From Fimenecus sp964540535 (GTDB lineage: Bacteria > Bacillota > Clostridia > Oscillospirales > Acutalibacteraceae), in assembly GCA_964540535.1 (NCBI GenBank), contig CAZIMO010000001.1, positions 62,001 to 126,000 of the forward strand: DNA of 64,000 bases. Reading direction: 5' to 3'. The translations under genes and the position numbers were made by a program. Below, piece after piece: positions 7,791 to 16,789 of this stretch (position 1 is its first letter; the number at the start of each line of letters is the position of its first letter). The notes beneath the pieces were generated by a model that saw nothing but the letters and a program-made list of their open reading frames with translations, made no database searches and was not told where the DNA came from.

Positions 7791-8978
7791 CTATTTTTCT
7801 TCTTCCGTATTATCACCAACAGAAGAGTATTTTTCTATTTTATTCATTGAATAAACATATGTATTTCTTGAAGAAACAATTACTTTTTCGGCATCTGTAT
7901 TGACTGCCGCACTTCCGCTCAACTCTCCTTTCATATTATAAATTTGAACACTGCTGTCGGTAAGCACTGCAACATATTTACCGTCGGTTGAAACAGATTT
8001 AACAAGTCCGTCAATTTCCTGTGTAAAAAGCTCTGTGCCCGACTTATTGTATACTTTTATGATTTTCTGTGTTGTACTTGAATATTTTGAAAGTACAAGC
8101 ACCGCAGTGTTGTTATCTGAAATATGAAGCTTTGACGGTGTGTTGACTGAAACATCAACTCTTTGGGATACTTTATAATCCTTCACCAATTCGCACACAT
8201 TATCTCCGAGAATCATTAAAGTTTCGTTTGAGAGAAACTGAACCGATGAAATTGCACTGTCCGTATATTCAAACGAGGCTTTTGCCTTTGTTTCTTTTTT
8301 ATCAAAAATATAAACCTTTGAGTAAACCGAGCCGTTCTGAACACCGAGCACAGACACTGCATAAAGCTTACCGTTATCTGAAATATCGCAGGAAATTATA
8401 TGCTCCTTTGAGCATTTCCAAACAAAAACCTCTTTATGCTGTTTATCATAAACCGTAAGCATACTTTCAGCGCCGTCAGCTCTTGTGGCAACTGCCGCTG
8501 AACCGTCTTTGCCCATGGCGGCTGTTAAAATCATATGATCAAGCTCTTTTTCATAAAGAACTCTTGTTTTTGACTGAACACGGAACTTTGTACCGCCCTC
8601 GTCATAAAGAAGTATTCTTCCGCTGTTGCTGTTCATAACAGGGTGATCATATTTATGTGAGAGATTTGAAAGCTCTTTCGCTGTTGAATCAAGTATCTTA
8701 ACGGTATCGTCATATACAAGCACCAAATCTGAATTTGTCATACCTGCATCTTCGATTTTAATACCGTCCATACTGTACGGATAGCCCTCGCCTGAGCCTA
8801 CGCCTGCAAGTGAAGTACGGATTGAATCGCCGATAGTTGAAAAGGTGACTCCGCCGAACTGCGCCGCCGCAATAATAATAAGCAACAGAACAACCGCTGT
8901 AATTGCCAGCATTTTAAGAGTTTTGGCAGTTTTAAGAGTTACTGTTTTATTTGATTTATTTGTTTTCTTGTCTGCCAC
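7791..8978 (-). CDS. DUF5711 family protein (membrane-anchored beta-propeller-like)
   Basis: 395 residues: a lysine/threonine-rich cytoplasmic start, one transmembrane helix near 28-45 (MLAITAVVLLLIIIAAA), then a long extracellular domain of repeated ~40-residue beta units with SXDGKYVAVLT-like motifs suggesting a WD40/propeller fold. This matches the clostridial DUF5711 family, whose function is unknown. GTG start with GGTGA upstream. It lies 15 bases after truA in the long operon, beside cvpA and pgsA, which suggests an envelope role. Confidence 0.8.
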   Translation of the reverse strand: MADKKTNKSNKTVTLKTAKTLKMLAITAVVLLLIIIAAAQFGGVTFSTIGDSIRTSLAGVGSGEGYPYSMDGIKIEDAGMTNSDLVLVYDDTVKILDSTAKELSNLSHKYDHPVMNSNSGRILLYDEGGTKFRVQSKTRVLYEKELDHMILTAAMGKDGSAAVATRADGAESMLTVYDKQHKEVFVWKCSKEHIISCDISDNGKLYAVSVLGVQNGSVYSKVYIFDKKETKAKASFEYTDSAISSVQFLSNETLMILGDNVCELVKDYKVSQRVDVSVNTPSKLHISDNNTAVLVLSKYSSTTQKIIKVYNKSGTELFTQEIDGLVKSVSTDGKYVAVLTDSSVQIYNMKGELSGSAAVNTDAEKVIVSSRNTYVYSMNKIEKYSSVGDNTEEEK

Positions 8979-8993
8979 TTAAATCACCACACA

Positions 8994-9728
8994 TCAATAA
9001 AAAACTTTGTTTAAGTATAATCCGTGAGCCGCCGCAGTAACTCCTGCGTTATCACGGTTACGGCTTTCAATTATTGGGGGTATGCTCTCCTTTTCAATTT
9101 TACCGCGTTGAATGTCAAGCAATGTACCGACAATTATACGCACCATATTATATAAAAAGCCGTTGCCGCTTACTCTTATTTCAATTACATCGTTTTTTCG
9201 GCTTACAGAGCAATCGAAAATTTCTCTGATTTTATCTTCAATTTCGCTGTCTGCACTGCAAAACGCGGAAAAATCGTGAGTACCTATAAAGCTTTTTGCC
9301 TCTGCATTCAGCATTTCGGCGTCTATTTCATAAGGATAAAACATTGCTTTATTTTCATAAAAAGGATTACGGTATTTGCCGTTATAGATAAGGTAAACAT
9401 ATTCCTTACCTTTGCAATTATATCTTGCGTGAAATTCGTAATCAACCTCTTCACAGGCATAAACAGAAATTTCAGGCGGAAGATAAAAATTAAGAGCATC
9501 AGGAACTTTTGGAGACGGAATAGAACATTCTGTTCTAATATTACAGCAGAACATATTTGCATGAACGCCTGCATCGGTACGGCTGCACCCTATTATATTT
9601 TCATCTTTTCCGCTCAAAGTTTTGAACGCATTACACAGCTCCTGCTGAACGGTTACTGCGTTGGGCTGAATTTGCCAGCCGTGAAACGGAGTGCCGTTAT
9701 ACCGCAAGGTTAAAAGTAAATTCCGCAT
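8994..9728 (-). CDS. truA: tRNA pseudouridine(38-40) synthase
   Basis: Isomerises uridines 38-40 in the anticodon stem of tRNAs. The active-site motif GCSRTDAGVHA with catalytic Asp is present, and the C-terminal RNA-binding half is complete (FLYNMVRIIVGTLLDI). 244 residues from the preferred ATG at 9728 (MRNLLLTLRYNG); an ATG at 9737 adds three residues. The start lies inside the 3' end of ecfT, an overlap of about 30 bases. ecfA1-ecfA2-ecfT-truA is a conserved Firmicutes order. Confidence 0.95.
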   Translation of the reverse strand: MRNLLLTLRYNGTPFHGWQIQPNAVTVQQELCNAFKTLSGKDENIIGCSRTDAGVHANMFCCNIRTECSIPSPKVPDALNFYLPPEISVYACEEVDYEFHARYNCKGKEYVYLIYNGKYRNPFYENKAMFYPYEIDAEMLNAEAKSFIGTHDFSAFCSADSEIEDKIREIFDCSVSRKNDVIEIRVSGNGFLYNMVRIIVGTLLDIQRGKIEKESIPPIIESRNRDNAGVTAAAHGLYLNKVFY

Positions 9729-10539
9729 TATATTCACCGCAATAAATATTGAGTAAAACTACTGCCGCAATGACGCCTGCACAGCAAAGCGTTGCAAGAT
9801 AATCGCTGACAGAATATTTCAAAGCATTCATAGTTGTTTTGCCCTTACCGCCGTTATAGCAACGGCAGGTCATAGCATTTGCAAGCTCATATGCACGCCT
9901 GATTGAGTTAAAAAGCAAAGGAATAAATAAGGGTATAAGCGCCTTTGCACGCTTTATAATACTGCCCTGTTCAAAATTTGCGCCACGTGATTTTTGCGCG
10001 CTCATAATTTTATCAACCTCTTCAATAAGGGTTGGAATAAAGCGAAGTGCGATTGTCATTATCATTGTAACAGTATGAAAATCAATACCTATCTTTTTAA
10101 ACGGTGCAAATACACGGTCAAGCCCATTTGTGAGAGCTGTTGGAGAGGTTGTATATGTGAGCATTGTACTCATTACAATAAGCAAAGCAATTCTCAATGC
10201 CATAAATATTGCCGTTAAAACTCCGCCGCTTGTAATATGGATTATCCAAAAATCAACAAGAATAACACCTGTTTTCACATAGGCAATCTGCAAAACAGAG
10301 GTGATAATTACAATTAAGAGTATGGGCTTTAAACCTTTCATTACGGTTTTTAAGGGTATTTTTGACGAGGCAATAATTACTGCTGATAACAAAATACAGA
10401 AGAAAAGCGATATAAAATTATTGCACACAAAGGTCATAACTATAAAAACCACTGTAAAAAGGAGCTTTGCGCGGGGGTCAAGCTTATGAATAAAGGAATT
10501 CATTGGGAAATATTGACCTAAAGTTATATCTTTAATCAA
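9697..10539 (-). CDS. ecfT: Energy-coupling factor transporter transmembrane protein EcfT
   Basis: The T component of a group II ECF vitamin/metal importer: it joins the two ATPases to exchangeable substrate-binding S proteins. 280 residues with about five to six transmembrane helices, and the coupling region carrying SRG (in AQKSRGANFE) and the following Ala-Arg motif. The start overlaps the ecfA2 stop by 4 bases (ATGA). No S-component gene is in the window, so the substrates cannot be told. Confidence 0.93.
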   Translation of the reverse strand: MIKDITLGQYFPMNSFIHKLDPRAKLLFTVVFIVMTFVCNNFISLFFCILLSAVIIASSKIPLKTVMKGLKPILLIVIITSVLQIAYVKTGVILVDFWIIHITSGGVLTAIFMALRIALLIVMSTMLTYTTSPTALTNGLDRVFAPFKKIGIDFHTVTMIMTIALRFIPTLIEEVDKIMSAQKSRGANFEQGSIIKRAKALIPLFIPLLFNSIRRAYELANAMTCRCYNGGKGKTTMNALKYSVSDYLATLCCAGVIAAVVLLNIYCGEYNAEFTFNLAV

Positions 10540-11399
10540 GAAATCCCCCTCCCCTCAAAAAGCTTTTTCAGTTCGTTATAGCCTTGTTCGACTGTATAGA
10601 TTTTTTCACTTACAGGATAGCCTTTTTCACGAAGCTTAATAAAAACCTCGGTAATTTGGGGTACAGAAAGTCCTATTTCACGCAAGCGAGAAGAATTTTC
10701 AAATATATGGTCAACTGTTCCCATATTTTCAACATTCGCGTCATTCAGCACGATGACCTTTGTTGCAAAACGCGCAACATCGTCCATACTGTGAGAAACA
10801 ATTATAACTGTTTTACCTGTTTCTTCTCGGTAATTCTTAACCAACTCAAGAATTTGCTCTCTGCCGCGAGGATCAAGTCCGCTTGTAGGCTCGTCGAGAA
10901 TAAGTATTTCAGGCTTCATTGAGATTACGCCTGCAATTGCAACACGCCGTTTTTCACCGCCGGATAAATCAAAGGGTGATTTTTCAAGCATTTCATCGGG
11001 AATACCTACATATTTTGCCGCAGTCCGAACTCGTTCATCAATTTCAGTCTCATTTAAGCCCATATTGGTTGGACCGAAAGCAATATCTTTGTATACTGTA
11101 CTCTCAAAAAGCTGGTATTCGGGATATTGAAAGCAAAGGCCCACCTTAAAACGCGCGTCAAAAAGCTTTGCTTTCGACTCGTGAATATTCTCACCGTCAA
11201 GCAAAACCTTGCCGTCAGTTGGTTTGAGAAGTCCGTTAAGGTGCTGAACAAGGGTACTTTTGCCCGAACCTGTATGGCCGATAATCGCTACAAATTCGCC
11301 TTGTTCAATATCTATATTCACATTGTCAATTGCGGTGATTTTAAAAGGAGTGCCTTCACCGTAGACATATGCTAAATTTTGAGTTTGGAGATGTGACAT
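10536..11399 (-). CDS. ecfA2: Energy-coupling factor transporter ATP-binding protein EcfA2
   Basis: ABC ATPase of the ECF module, 287 residues. Walker A GHTGSGKST, Q-loop CFQYPEYQLF, signature LSGGEKRRVAIAG, Walker B LILDEPTSGLD and switch His (VSHSMDD) are present. The C-terminal ~50 residues match the EcfA2 extension. Starts 3 bases after the ecfA1 stop. Confidence 0.94.
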   Translation of the reverse strand: MSHLQTQNLAYVYGEGTPFKITAIDNVNIDIEQGEFVAIIGHTGSGKSTLVQHLNGLLKPTDGKVLLDGENIHESKAKLFDARFKVGLCFQYPEYQLFESTVYKDIAFGPTNMGLNETEIDERVRTAAKYVGIPDEMLEKSPFDLSGGEKRRVAIAGVISMKPEILILDEPTSGLDPRGREQILELVKNYREETGKTVIIVSHSMDDVARFATKVIVLNDANVENMGTVDHIFENSSRLREIGLSVPQITEVFIKLREKGYPVSEKIYTVEQGYNELKKLFEGRGIS

Positions 11400-11402
11400 A
11401 AT

Positions 11403-12254
11403 TTACTGACCTTTCAATAAACTATCTATATTTTCGACTAATTCGTCAATACTTAACAAATCGTTTTTAAGCTTAATACCGTCTTGACGAAGTTTTTCAG
11501 CAAGTAAGCAGGTTTGAGGTACATCAAGACCGATACTGCGGATTTTTTCTGTATCTGCAAAGACCTTACGAGGCGTACCATCCATTAAAAGACAACCGTT
11601 GTCCATAACAACAATACGGTCAGCCTCGCATGCTTCTTCCATATAATGAGTTATATAAACAACTGTTATACCCATTTCACGGTTAAGCTTTTTGATAGCG
11701 TTCATAACATCACGGCGGCCGACAGGGTCAAGCATAGCGGTAGGCTCATCAAGAATAATACAACGAGGTTCCATTGCGATTATGCCTGCGATTGCAACGC
11801 GTTGCTTCTGACCGCCTGAAAGCTTGTACGGACCGTGCTTGCGATATTCATACATACCGACAATTTTCAGCGACTCATCCACTCGGCGGCGAATTTCAGA
11901 GGGTTCAATTCCCAAATTTTCGGGTCCGAACGCAACATCCTCTTCAACAATTGTTGCGACAATCTGATTATCGGGATTCTGAAAAACCACACCGACGGTT
12001 TGCTTTATTCTTATATCGTTTTCTTCGTCGTTTGTATCCATTCCGTCAACGATTACTGTTCCGCTTTCCGGCAGTAAAAGACCGTTTGAAAGCTTTGCAA
12101 GGGTGCTTTTGCCCGAACCGTTATGACCGAGAACCGCCACAAATTCGCCTTCGTTTATACTGAGAGAAAAATCTTTCACTGCCGGCGGAAGTATTACGCC
12201 CTCTTCTTCGCTTTCATAACGGAAGGTTATATTTTTAAACTCTATAATACTCAT
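11403..12254 (-). CDS. ecfA1: Energy-coupling factor transporter ATP-binding protein EcfA1
   Basis: Second ABC ATPase of the ECF module. Walker A GHNGSGKST, signature LSGGQKQRVAIAG, Walker B IILDEPTAMLDP and His switch (YITHYMEEA) are intact. The ATG at 12254 (MSIIEFKNITF) is chosen because GGAG stands 6 bases upstream; it overlaps the upstream methyltransferase stop as ATGA, indicating translational coupling. About 283 residues. Confidence 0.94.
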   Translation of the reverse strand: MSIIEFKNITFRYESEEEGVILPPAVKDFSLSINEGEFVAVLGHNGSGKSTLAKLSNGLLLPESGTVIVDGMDTNDEENDIRIKQTVGVVFQNPDNQIVATIVEEDVAFGPENLGIEPSEIRRRVDESLKIVGMYEYRKHGPYKLSGGQKQRVAIAGIIAMEPRCIILDEPTAMLDPVGRRDVMNAIKKLNREMGITVVYITHYMEEACEADRIVVMDNGCLLMDGTPRKVFADTEKIRSIGLDVPQTCLLAEKLRQDGIKLKNDLLSIDELVENIDSLLKGQ

Positions 12255-13117
12255 TTTTTGCTCCATACAGCACTTGCACCGCAAGGCAGAATAAGTCCGC
12301 TTTCGGTGGTGCGAAGTCCGATTTCACTGCCGGTTACTTCACCTCCGAAACGCTTTTTTACAACTGAACCTAAAATATATTCCATAACAGAGGGGCTTAA
12401 CCCCGTAGTATATGAATTTATAAGCACCATAAGCGGATCATCAGACAAAACCTGACTGCAAAGCTCAACAAATCCGTAAACCTCATTTTCAAGCTTCCAG
12501 ACCTCACCGCCGGGACCTCTGCCGTATGACGGCGGATCCATAATTATGATGTCATATTTATTACCACGGCGGATTTCACGCTGAACGAATTTGATACAAT
12601 CGTCAACGATCCATCTGACCTGCTTATCAGCAACTCCCGATGAAACAGCATTTTCTTTTGCCCACATTGTCATACCCTTTGAAGCGTCAACATGGCAGAC
12701 AGAAGCCCCTGCTTTAAGGGCTGAAACGGTTGCACCGCCTGTATATGAGAAAAGATTTAAAACCTTTACTTCACGGTTTGCATTTTTTATGATTTCAGCG
12801 GTGTAATCCCAATTGACAGCCTGTTCGGGAAAAAGCCCTGTGTGCTTAAATCCCATAGTTTTAATATTAAAGGTCAAATCACGGTAGCCGATAGTCCAAA
12901 AATCGGGGATTTTATTTCTGATTTCCCAATTACCTCCGCCGGACTGCGAACGGTGATAAACAGCGTCTGCTTTACGCCAAAGAGGATTTTTTTTAGGAGT
13001 TTTCCAAATCACCTGTGGGTCGGGACGGATAAGCGTTATATTGCCCCAACGCTCAAGTCTTTCGCCACAAGAGCAATCAATCAGCTCGTAATCCTTCCAA
13101 TTATCAGCAACACGCAT
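12251..13117 (-). CDS. Class I SAM-dependent methyltransferase (RlmI/K-like catalytic domain)
   Basis: 288 residues. A Rossmann SAM-binding core has motif I VLNLFSYTGGATVSALKAGA, an acidic loop (CHVDASKGM) and motif IV MDPPSYGRG, which resembles rRNA cytosine-5/guanine-N2 methyltransferases of the RlmI/RlmL group (PF10672-like). It lacks the N-terminal PUA domain of RlmI. The exact RNA target cannot be assigned. It lies between glmM (4-base gap) and ecfA1 (4-base overlap). Confidence 0.8.
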   Translation of the reverse strand: MRVADNWKDYELIDCSCGERLERWGNITLIRPDPQVIWKTPKKNPLWRKADAVYHRSQSGGGNWEIRNKIPDFWTIGYRDLTFNIKTMGFKHTGLFPEQAVNWDYTAEIIKNANREVKVLNLFSYTGGATVSALKAGASVCHVDASKGMTMWAKENAVSSGVADKQVRWIVDDCIKFVQREIRRGNKYDIIIMDPPSYGRGPGGEVWKLENEVYGFVELCSQVLSDDPLMVLINSYTTGLSPSVMEYILGSVVKKRFGGEVTGSEIGLRTTESGLILPCGASAVWSKK

Positions 13118-13120
13118 AAA

Positions 13121-14473
13121 TTAAACTAACCTTTCTTTAACAACCTGTACTACGCTTTCGCCCAATTCTTTAATCTGCTCTAAATCTTTACCCTCAAGCA
13201 TTACACGGACAAGGGGTTCTGTGCCCGAAAGGCGAACAAGTATTCTGCCCTCATCGCCAAGCACTTCTTCAACTTGACGAATGGCATTCTGAACCTCTTT
13301 ATCCTTTGCAAACTGCGCCTTACCGAAATTGGAAACACGGACATTTATAAGTACCTGCGGATAAATTTCCATTTCGTCAGCAAGCTCTTTAAGATTTTTT
13401 CCTGTATCTTTTAAAACTGCCATAAGCTGAATAGCAGAAAGCTGACCGTCGCCTGTTGTGGCATATTTTAAGAAAATAATATGTCCGGACTGCTCGCCGC
13501 CGATACTGTAACCGTTAGCGTGCATATTTTCAAGAACATAACGGTCGCCCACCTTGGTTTTTTCACATTTAATTCCGTTTTCTTCGCAGAATTTGAAAAA
13601 TCCCATATTGCTCATAACGGTAACAACGGCTGTATCCTTTTTAAGCTTACCGAGAGTTTTCATATGCTTTGCGCAAACTGCAATGCACTTATCGCCGTCA
13701 ACTACAGCGCCTGTATGGTCAACAGCTAACATTCTGTCAGCGTCACCGTCAAATGCAAAGCCCAAATCACAATTATTATCGATAACGCATTTCTGCAGTT
13801 GTTCAAGATGAGTTGAACCGCAATCTTTATTTATATTAACACCGTCGGGTTCGGCATTGATTACAATGACTTCTGCCCCAAGACGAGTGAAAACCTCTTC
13901 TGCTGAAACGCTTGAAGAACCGTTTGCACAGTCAAGTGCAATTTTATAGCCCTTAAAGCTCATATTTGTGGCTGAGAGAAGATGCTCGATATAATCAGAA
14001 ACCGCACTTTCTGCTTTTGTGACTCTGCCTACCTCACCGCCGATTGGCGCAGGCGGAGCATCAACATCATCAAGAATAATTTCTTCAATTTCAGCTTCAA
14101 GAGCATCTGGCAATTTATATCCGTTTGACTGAAAAATCTTTATTCCGTTATATTCACAAGGGTTGTGTGACGCTGAAATCATAATTCCTGCGTCATATTC
14201 GTATTCACGGACAAGATGTGCCACCGCAGGAGTAGGAACTGTTCCGAGAAGAAGCACATCAGCCCCAACCGAACAAAGTCCTGCACTGATTGCACACTCA
14301 AGCATATCCGATGAAGCCCTTGTGTCTTTACCGATAAGTACTTTCGGTCTTTCTCCGTTTGCATTTTCTATAAGCACCATTGCGGCTGCTCTGCCGATTT
14401 GCATTGCAAGCTCACATGAAAGCTCTGTATTAGCGACGCCTCTCGCGCCGTCTGTTCCGAAAATTCTTCCCAT
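13121..14473 (-). CDS. glmM: Phosphoglucosamine mutase
   Basis: Converts glucosamine-6-phosphate to glucosamine-1-phosphate on the way to UDP-GlcNAc and peptidoglycan. 450 residues, the usual size. The phosphoserine loop ISASHNP (Ser102), the Mg-binding FDGDADR, the sugar loop GGEQSGH and the phosphate loop RLSGTEPLVRV are all present. AAGGAG precedes the ATG. Lies 12 bases after ruvB. Confidence 0.96.
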   Translation of the reverse strand: MGRIFGTDGARGVANTELSCELAMQIGRAAAMVLIENANGERPKVLIGKDTRASSDMLECAISAGLCSVGADVLLLGTVPTPAVAHLVREYEYDAGIMISASHNPCEYNGIKIFQSNGYKLPDALEAEIEEIILDDVDAPPAPIGGEVGRVTKAESAVSDYIEHLLSATNMSFKGYKIALDCANGSSSVSAEEVFTRLGAEVIVINAEPDGVNINKDCGSTHLEQLQKCVIDNNCDLGFAFDGDADRMLAVDHTGAVVDGDKCIAVCAKHMKTLGKLKKDTAVVTVMSNMGFFKFCEENGIKCEKTKVGDRYVLENMHANGYSIGGEQSGHIIFLKYATTGDGQLSAIQLMAVLKDTGKNLKELADEMEIYPQVLINVRVSNFGKAQFAKDKEVQNAIRQVEEVLGDEGRILVRLSGTEPLVRVMLEGKDLEQIKELGESVVQVVKERLV

Positions 14474-14485
14474 TTCTGTTTCTCC

Positions 14486-15535
14486 TTAAAATAATGAAGT
14501 TTGAGAATTTGCTTTTTGATTATCTGAATTAGGTATATTATAACCCAAATGCTTATAAGCCAAGGGAGTTGCAACTCTGCCGCGCGGAGTTTTTGCAAGA
14601 AATCCAATTTGCATTAAGTACGGCTCATAGACATCTTCAATTGTTACAGCCTCTTCGCCAATGGTGGAGGCAAGAGTTTCAAGCCCCACAGGACCGCCGT
14701 TGAAATTTTTAATCATAGTATTGAGCATAAGTCTGTCAATATTATCAAGACCGATTTCATCAATTTCCATTCTGCCCAAAGCTATTTTTGCATTATCTTC
14801 GCTGATTACACCGTCGCTCATAACCTGCGCAAAGTCACGCGCTCTCTTTAAAAGACGGTTTGCAATTCGCGGTGTACCGCGTGAGCGTGACGCGATTTCG
14901 AGCGCGCCGCTGTTGTCTGTATAAATATCAAGAATACCCGCGCTTCGCTGTACAATCTGCGAAAGCTCCTCGGGAGTATAAAGCTCAAGGCGGAGAATTA
15001 CGCCAAATCTGTCACGGAGCGGTGCGGTGAGCTGACCTGCTCTTGTTGTTGCACCTACAAGCGTGAACCGAGGTAAATCAAGACGGATTGAGCGAGCTGA
15101 CGGACCTTTGCCGATGATAATATCCAGCGCATTATCTTCCATTGCCGGATAAAGAACCTCTTCAACCGCACGGGAAAGGCGGTGGATTTCATCAATGAAA
15201 AGCACATCGCCGTCGTTAAGATTAGTAAGAAGCGCCGCCAAATCGCCCGGCTTTTCAATTGCAGGACCCGATGTTACACGGATTTGCACGCCCATTTCAT
15301 TTGCGATAATTCCTGCAAGAGTAGTTTTACCCAAACCGGGAGGGCCGTACAGCAAAACATGGTCAAGAGTATCACCGCGGTTTTTAGCGGCTTCGATATA
15401 TATTCTTAAATTTTCTTTCGCTTTTTCTTGACCGATATATTCATTAAGAGTTTTGGGGCGGAGTGACAGCTCAATATCACGGTCAGTTTCGGTAAAATCC
15501 GGGGTAATTATTCTGTTCTCGTTATCGAAATCCAT
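14486..15535 (-). CDS. ruvB: Holliday junction branch migration DNA helicase RuvB
   Basis: AAA+ motor that, with RuvA, drives branch migration. 349 residues. Walker A GPPGLGKTT, Walker B LFIDEIHRL, arginine finger region (APLRDRFG) and the C-terminal winged helix (IGFLAKTPRGRVAT) are complete. Starts 11 bases after ruvA with TAAGGAG upstream. Part of ruvC-ruvA-ruvB. Confidence 0.97.
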   Translation of the reverse strand: MDFDNENRIITPDFTETDRDIELSLRPKTLNEYIGQEKAKENLRIYIEAAKNRGDTLDHVLLYGPPGLGKTTLAGIIANEMGVQIRVTSGPAIEKPGDLAALLTNLNDGDVLFIDEIHRLSRAVEEVLYPAMEDNALDIIIGKGPSARSIRLDLPRFTLVGATTRAGQLTAPLRDRFGVILRLELYTPEELSQIVQRSAGILDIYTDNSGALEIASRSRGTPRIANRLLKRARDFAQVMSDGVISEDNAKIALGRMEIDEIGLDNIDRLMLNTMIKNFNGGPVGLETLASTIGEEAVTIEDVYEPYLMQIGFLAKTPRGRVATPLAYKHLGYNIPNSDNQKANSQTSLF

Positions 15536-15546
15536 AGTTATTCTCC

Positions 15547-16152
15547 TTATTTACCCGAAAGCAGTTTTAAAGCCTGCTTAATAATATTTTCAACCGAAAG
15601 ATTGGGGGCGAGCTTGCTCACTGCCACGCTTGCTTCTGACTGTGAATAGCCGAGCATTTCAAGTGCGGCAACCGCTTCAGCTGTATTTGAATTATCCAAA
15701 GCCGCTGAAACCGCTGACAAGTCAGTATTGGCAGCTCCGCCGACCGAAAGACTGCCGATTTTATCTTTTAATTCCATACAAATTCGCTGCGCAAGCTTAG
15801 GACCTACTCCGTTTGCTTTTGTAAGAGCCTTATAATCGCCTGCTGCAATGCTTAACGCAACCTTATCTGCCGACATTTCAGAAAGAACGGCAAGCGCCAT
15901 TTTCGGTCCTACACCGTTGACGGTAATAAGCATTTTAAAGCAGTCCATTTCTGCCTTATCGTAAAATCCGAAAAGCTCCATTGCATCTTCACGCACATTG
16001 AGATATGTATAAAGCGTAACCTTTTCACCGATTGACGCACACTTTTTTGATGTTGTAAGCGTAGTCATACAGCGAAAAGCAATTCCGTTCACATCAATGC
16101 AAACCGCTGTTGAATCAAAATCAACCACATTGCCTGTTACTGAATAAATCAT
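15547..16152 (-). CDS. ruvA: Holliday junction branch migration protein RuvA
   Basis: Junction-binding subunit. Domain I is an OB fold (MIYSVTGNVV...), domain II has two helix-hairpin-helix motifs (ITVNGVGPKMAL and KANGVGPKLAQRI), and a short C-terminal domain III contacts RuvB. The ATG at 16152 is chosen with AAGGA 9 bases upstream; a TTG two codons earlier is less likely. 201 residues. Confidence 0.96.
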   Translation of the reverse strand: MIYSVTGNVVDFDSTAVCIDVNGIAFRCMTTLTTSKKCASIGEKVTLYTYLNVREDAMELFGFYDKAEMDCFKMLITVNGVGPKMALAVLSEMSADKVALSIAAGDYKALTKANGVGPKLAQRICMELKDKIGSLSVGGAANTDLSAVSAALDNSNTAEAVAALEMLGYSQSEASVAVSKLAPNLSVENIIKQALKLLSGK

Positions 16153-16164
16153 AATCAAATTTCC

Positions 16165-16665
16165 TTATTTCAAATTCTTTAATCTGCCCATAAGCGAACC
16201 GCTTGCGTGGGCGTGACAGATTGCCATTGCGAGTGCGTCGGCAGTATCGTCGGGCTTTGGAATTTTTTCAAGCTTTAAAATAACTCTTGTCATTTCTTGA
16301 ACCTGCTTTTTTTCGGCTCTGCCGTAGCCCACAACGCTCTGTTTTACCTGCAAGGGAGTGTACTCAAAAATATCAAGCTTGTTTTTTTGAGCCGCAAGGT
16401 TGATAACTCCCCTTGCCTGCGCAACATCAATAACCGTTTTAGCGTTGGTATTATAGAAAAGCTTTTCAATGGCCATAGCCTCCGGCTTATATTTATTTAT
16501 GATATCGCAAATTCCGTTATACACTGTTTCAAGTCTTTGGTTAAAAGGAGTTTTCGCTTCAGTTGTAACAGCACCGTAAGCAATAACTGAAAACCTGTTT
16601 GCGGTGTAGTCGATAACTCCCCAACCCACTATGGCATATCCCGGGTCAATGCCTAAAATTATCAT
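16165..16665 (-). CDS. ruvC: Crossover junction endodeoxyribonuclease RuvC
   Basis: Resolves Holliday junctions by paired nicks. The RNase H-fold catalytic acids are visible: Asp in MIILGIDPG, Glu in MAIEKLFYN, and the C-terminal DDTADALAMAICHAH. The ATG at 16665 is chosen because GAGGT lies 8 bases upstream; in-frame starts further up would precede the transcription start. 166 residues. First gene of the long operon. Confidence 0.96.
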   Translation of the reverse strand: MIILGIDPGYAIVGWGVIDYTANRFSVIAYGAVTTEAKTPFNQRLETVYNGICDIINKYKPEAMAIEKLFYNTNAKTVIDVAQARGVINLAAQKNKLDIFEYTPLQVKQSVVGYGRAEKKQVQEMTRVILKLEKIPKPDDTADALAMAICHAHASGSLMGRLKNLK

Positions 16666-16694
16666 GACATAATACCTCATTTTATATTCGTTCA

Positions 16695-16723
16695 ATTATA
16701 GCACATTACATTATAAATGGCAA
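16695..16723 (-). promoter_or_regulatory. Promoter of the ruvC-led operon
   Basis: On the minus strand TTGCCA (16723-16718), a 17-base spacer, and TATAAT (16700-16695) with TG one base before the -10. The expected start is near 16688, about 23 bases before the ruvC ATG. It is the only strong promoter seen for the following run of tightly packed genes down to clpE. Confidence 0.8.
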
Positions 16724-16724
16724 G

Positions 16725-16752
16725 AAAAAAGGGACTAAAACAGTCCCTTTTT
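16725..16752 (-). terminator. Terminator after der
   Basis: AAAAAGGGACT and AGTCCCTTTTT form an 11-bp stem with a 5-base loop; the minus-strand arm ends in a T-run. It separates the DUF512-der unit from the ruvC promoter directly downstream. Confidence 0.88.
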
Positions 16753-16789
16753 ACACAATATTTTCAATTAGTTCATAATCGAAATAGAT

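Noticed and set aside
12123..14489. Plus-strand open frames opposite ecfA1, the methyltransferase and glmM
   Set aside because: Antisense to conserved genes, with low-complexity translations and no initiation signal.
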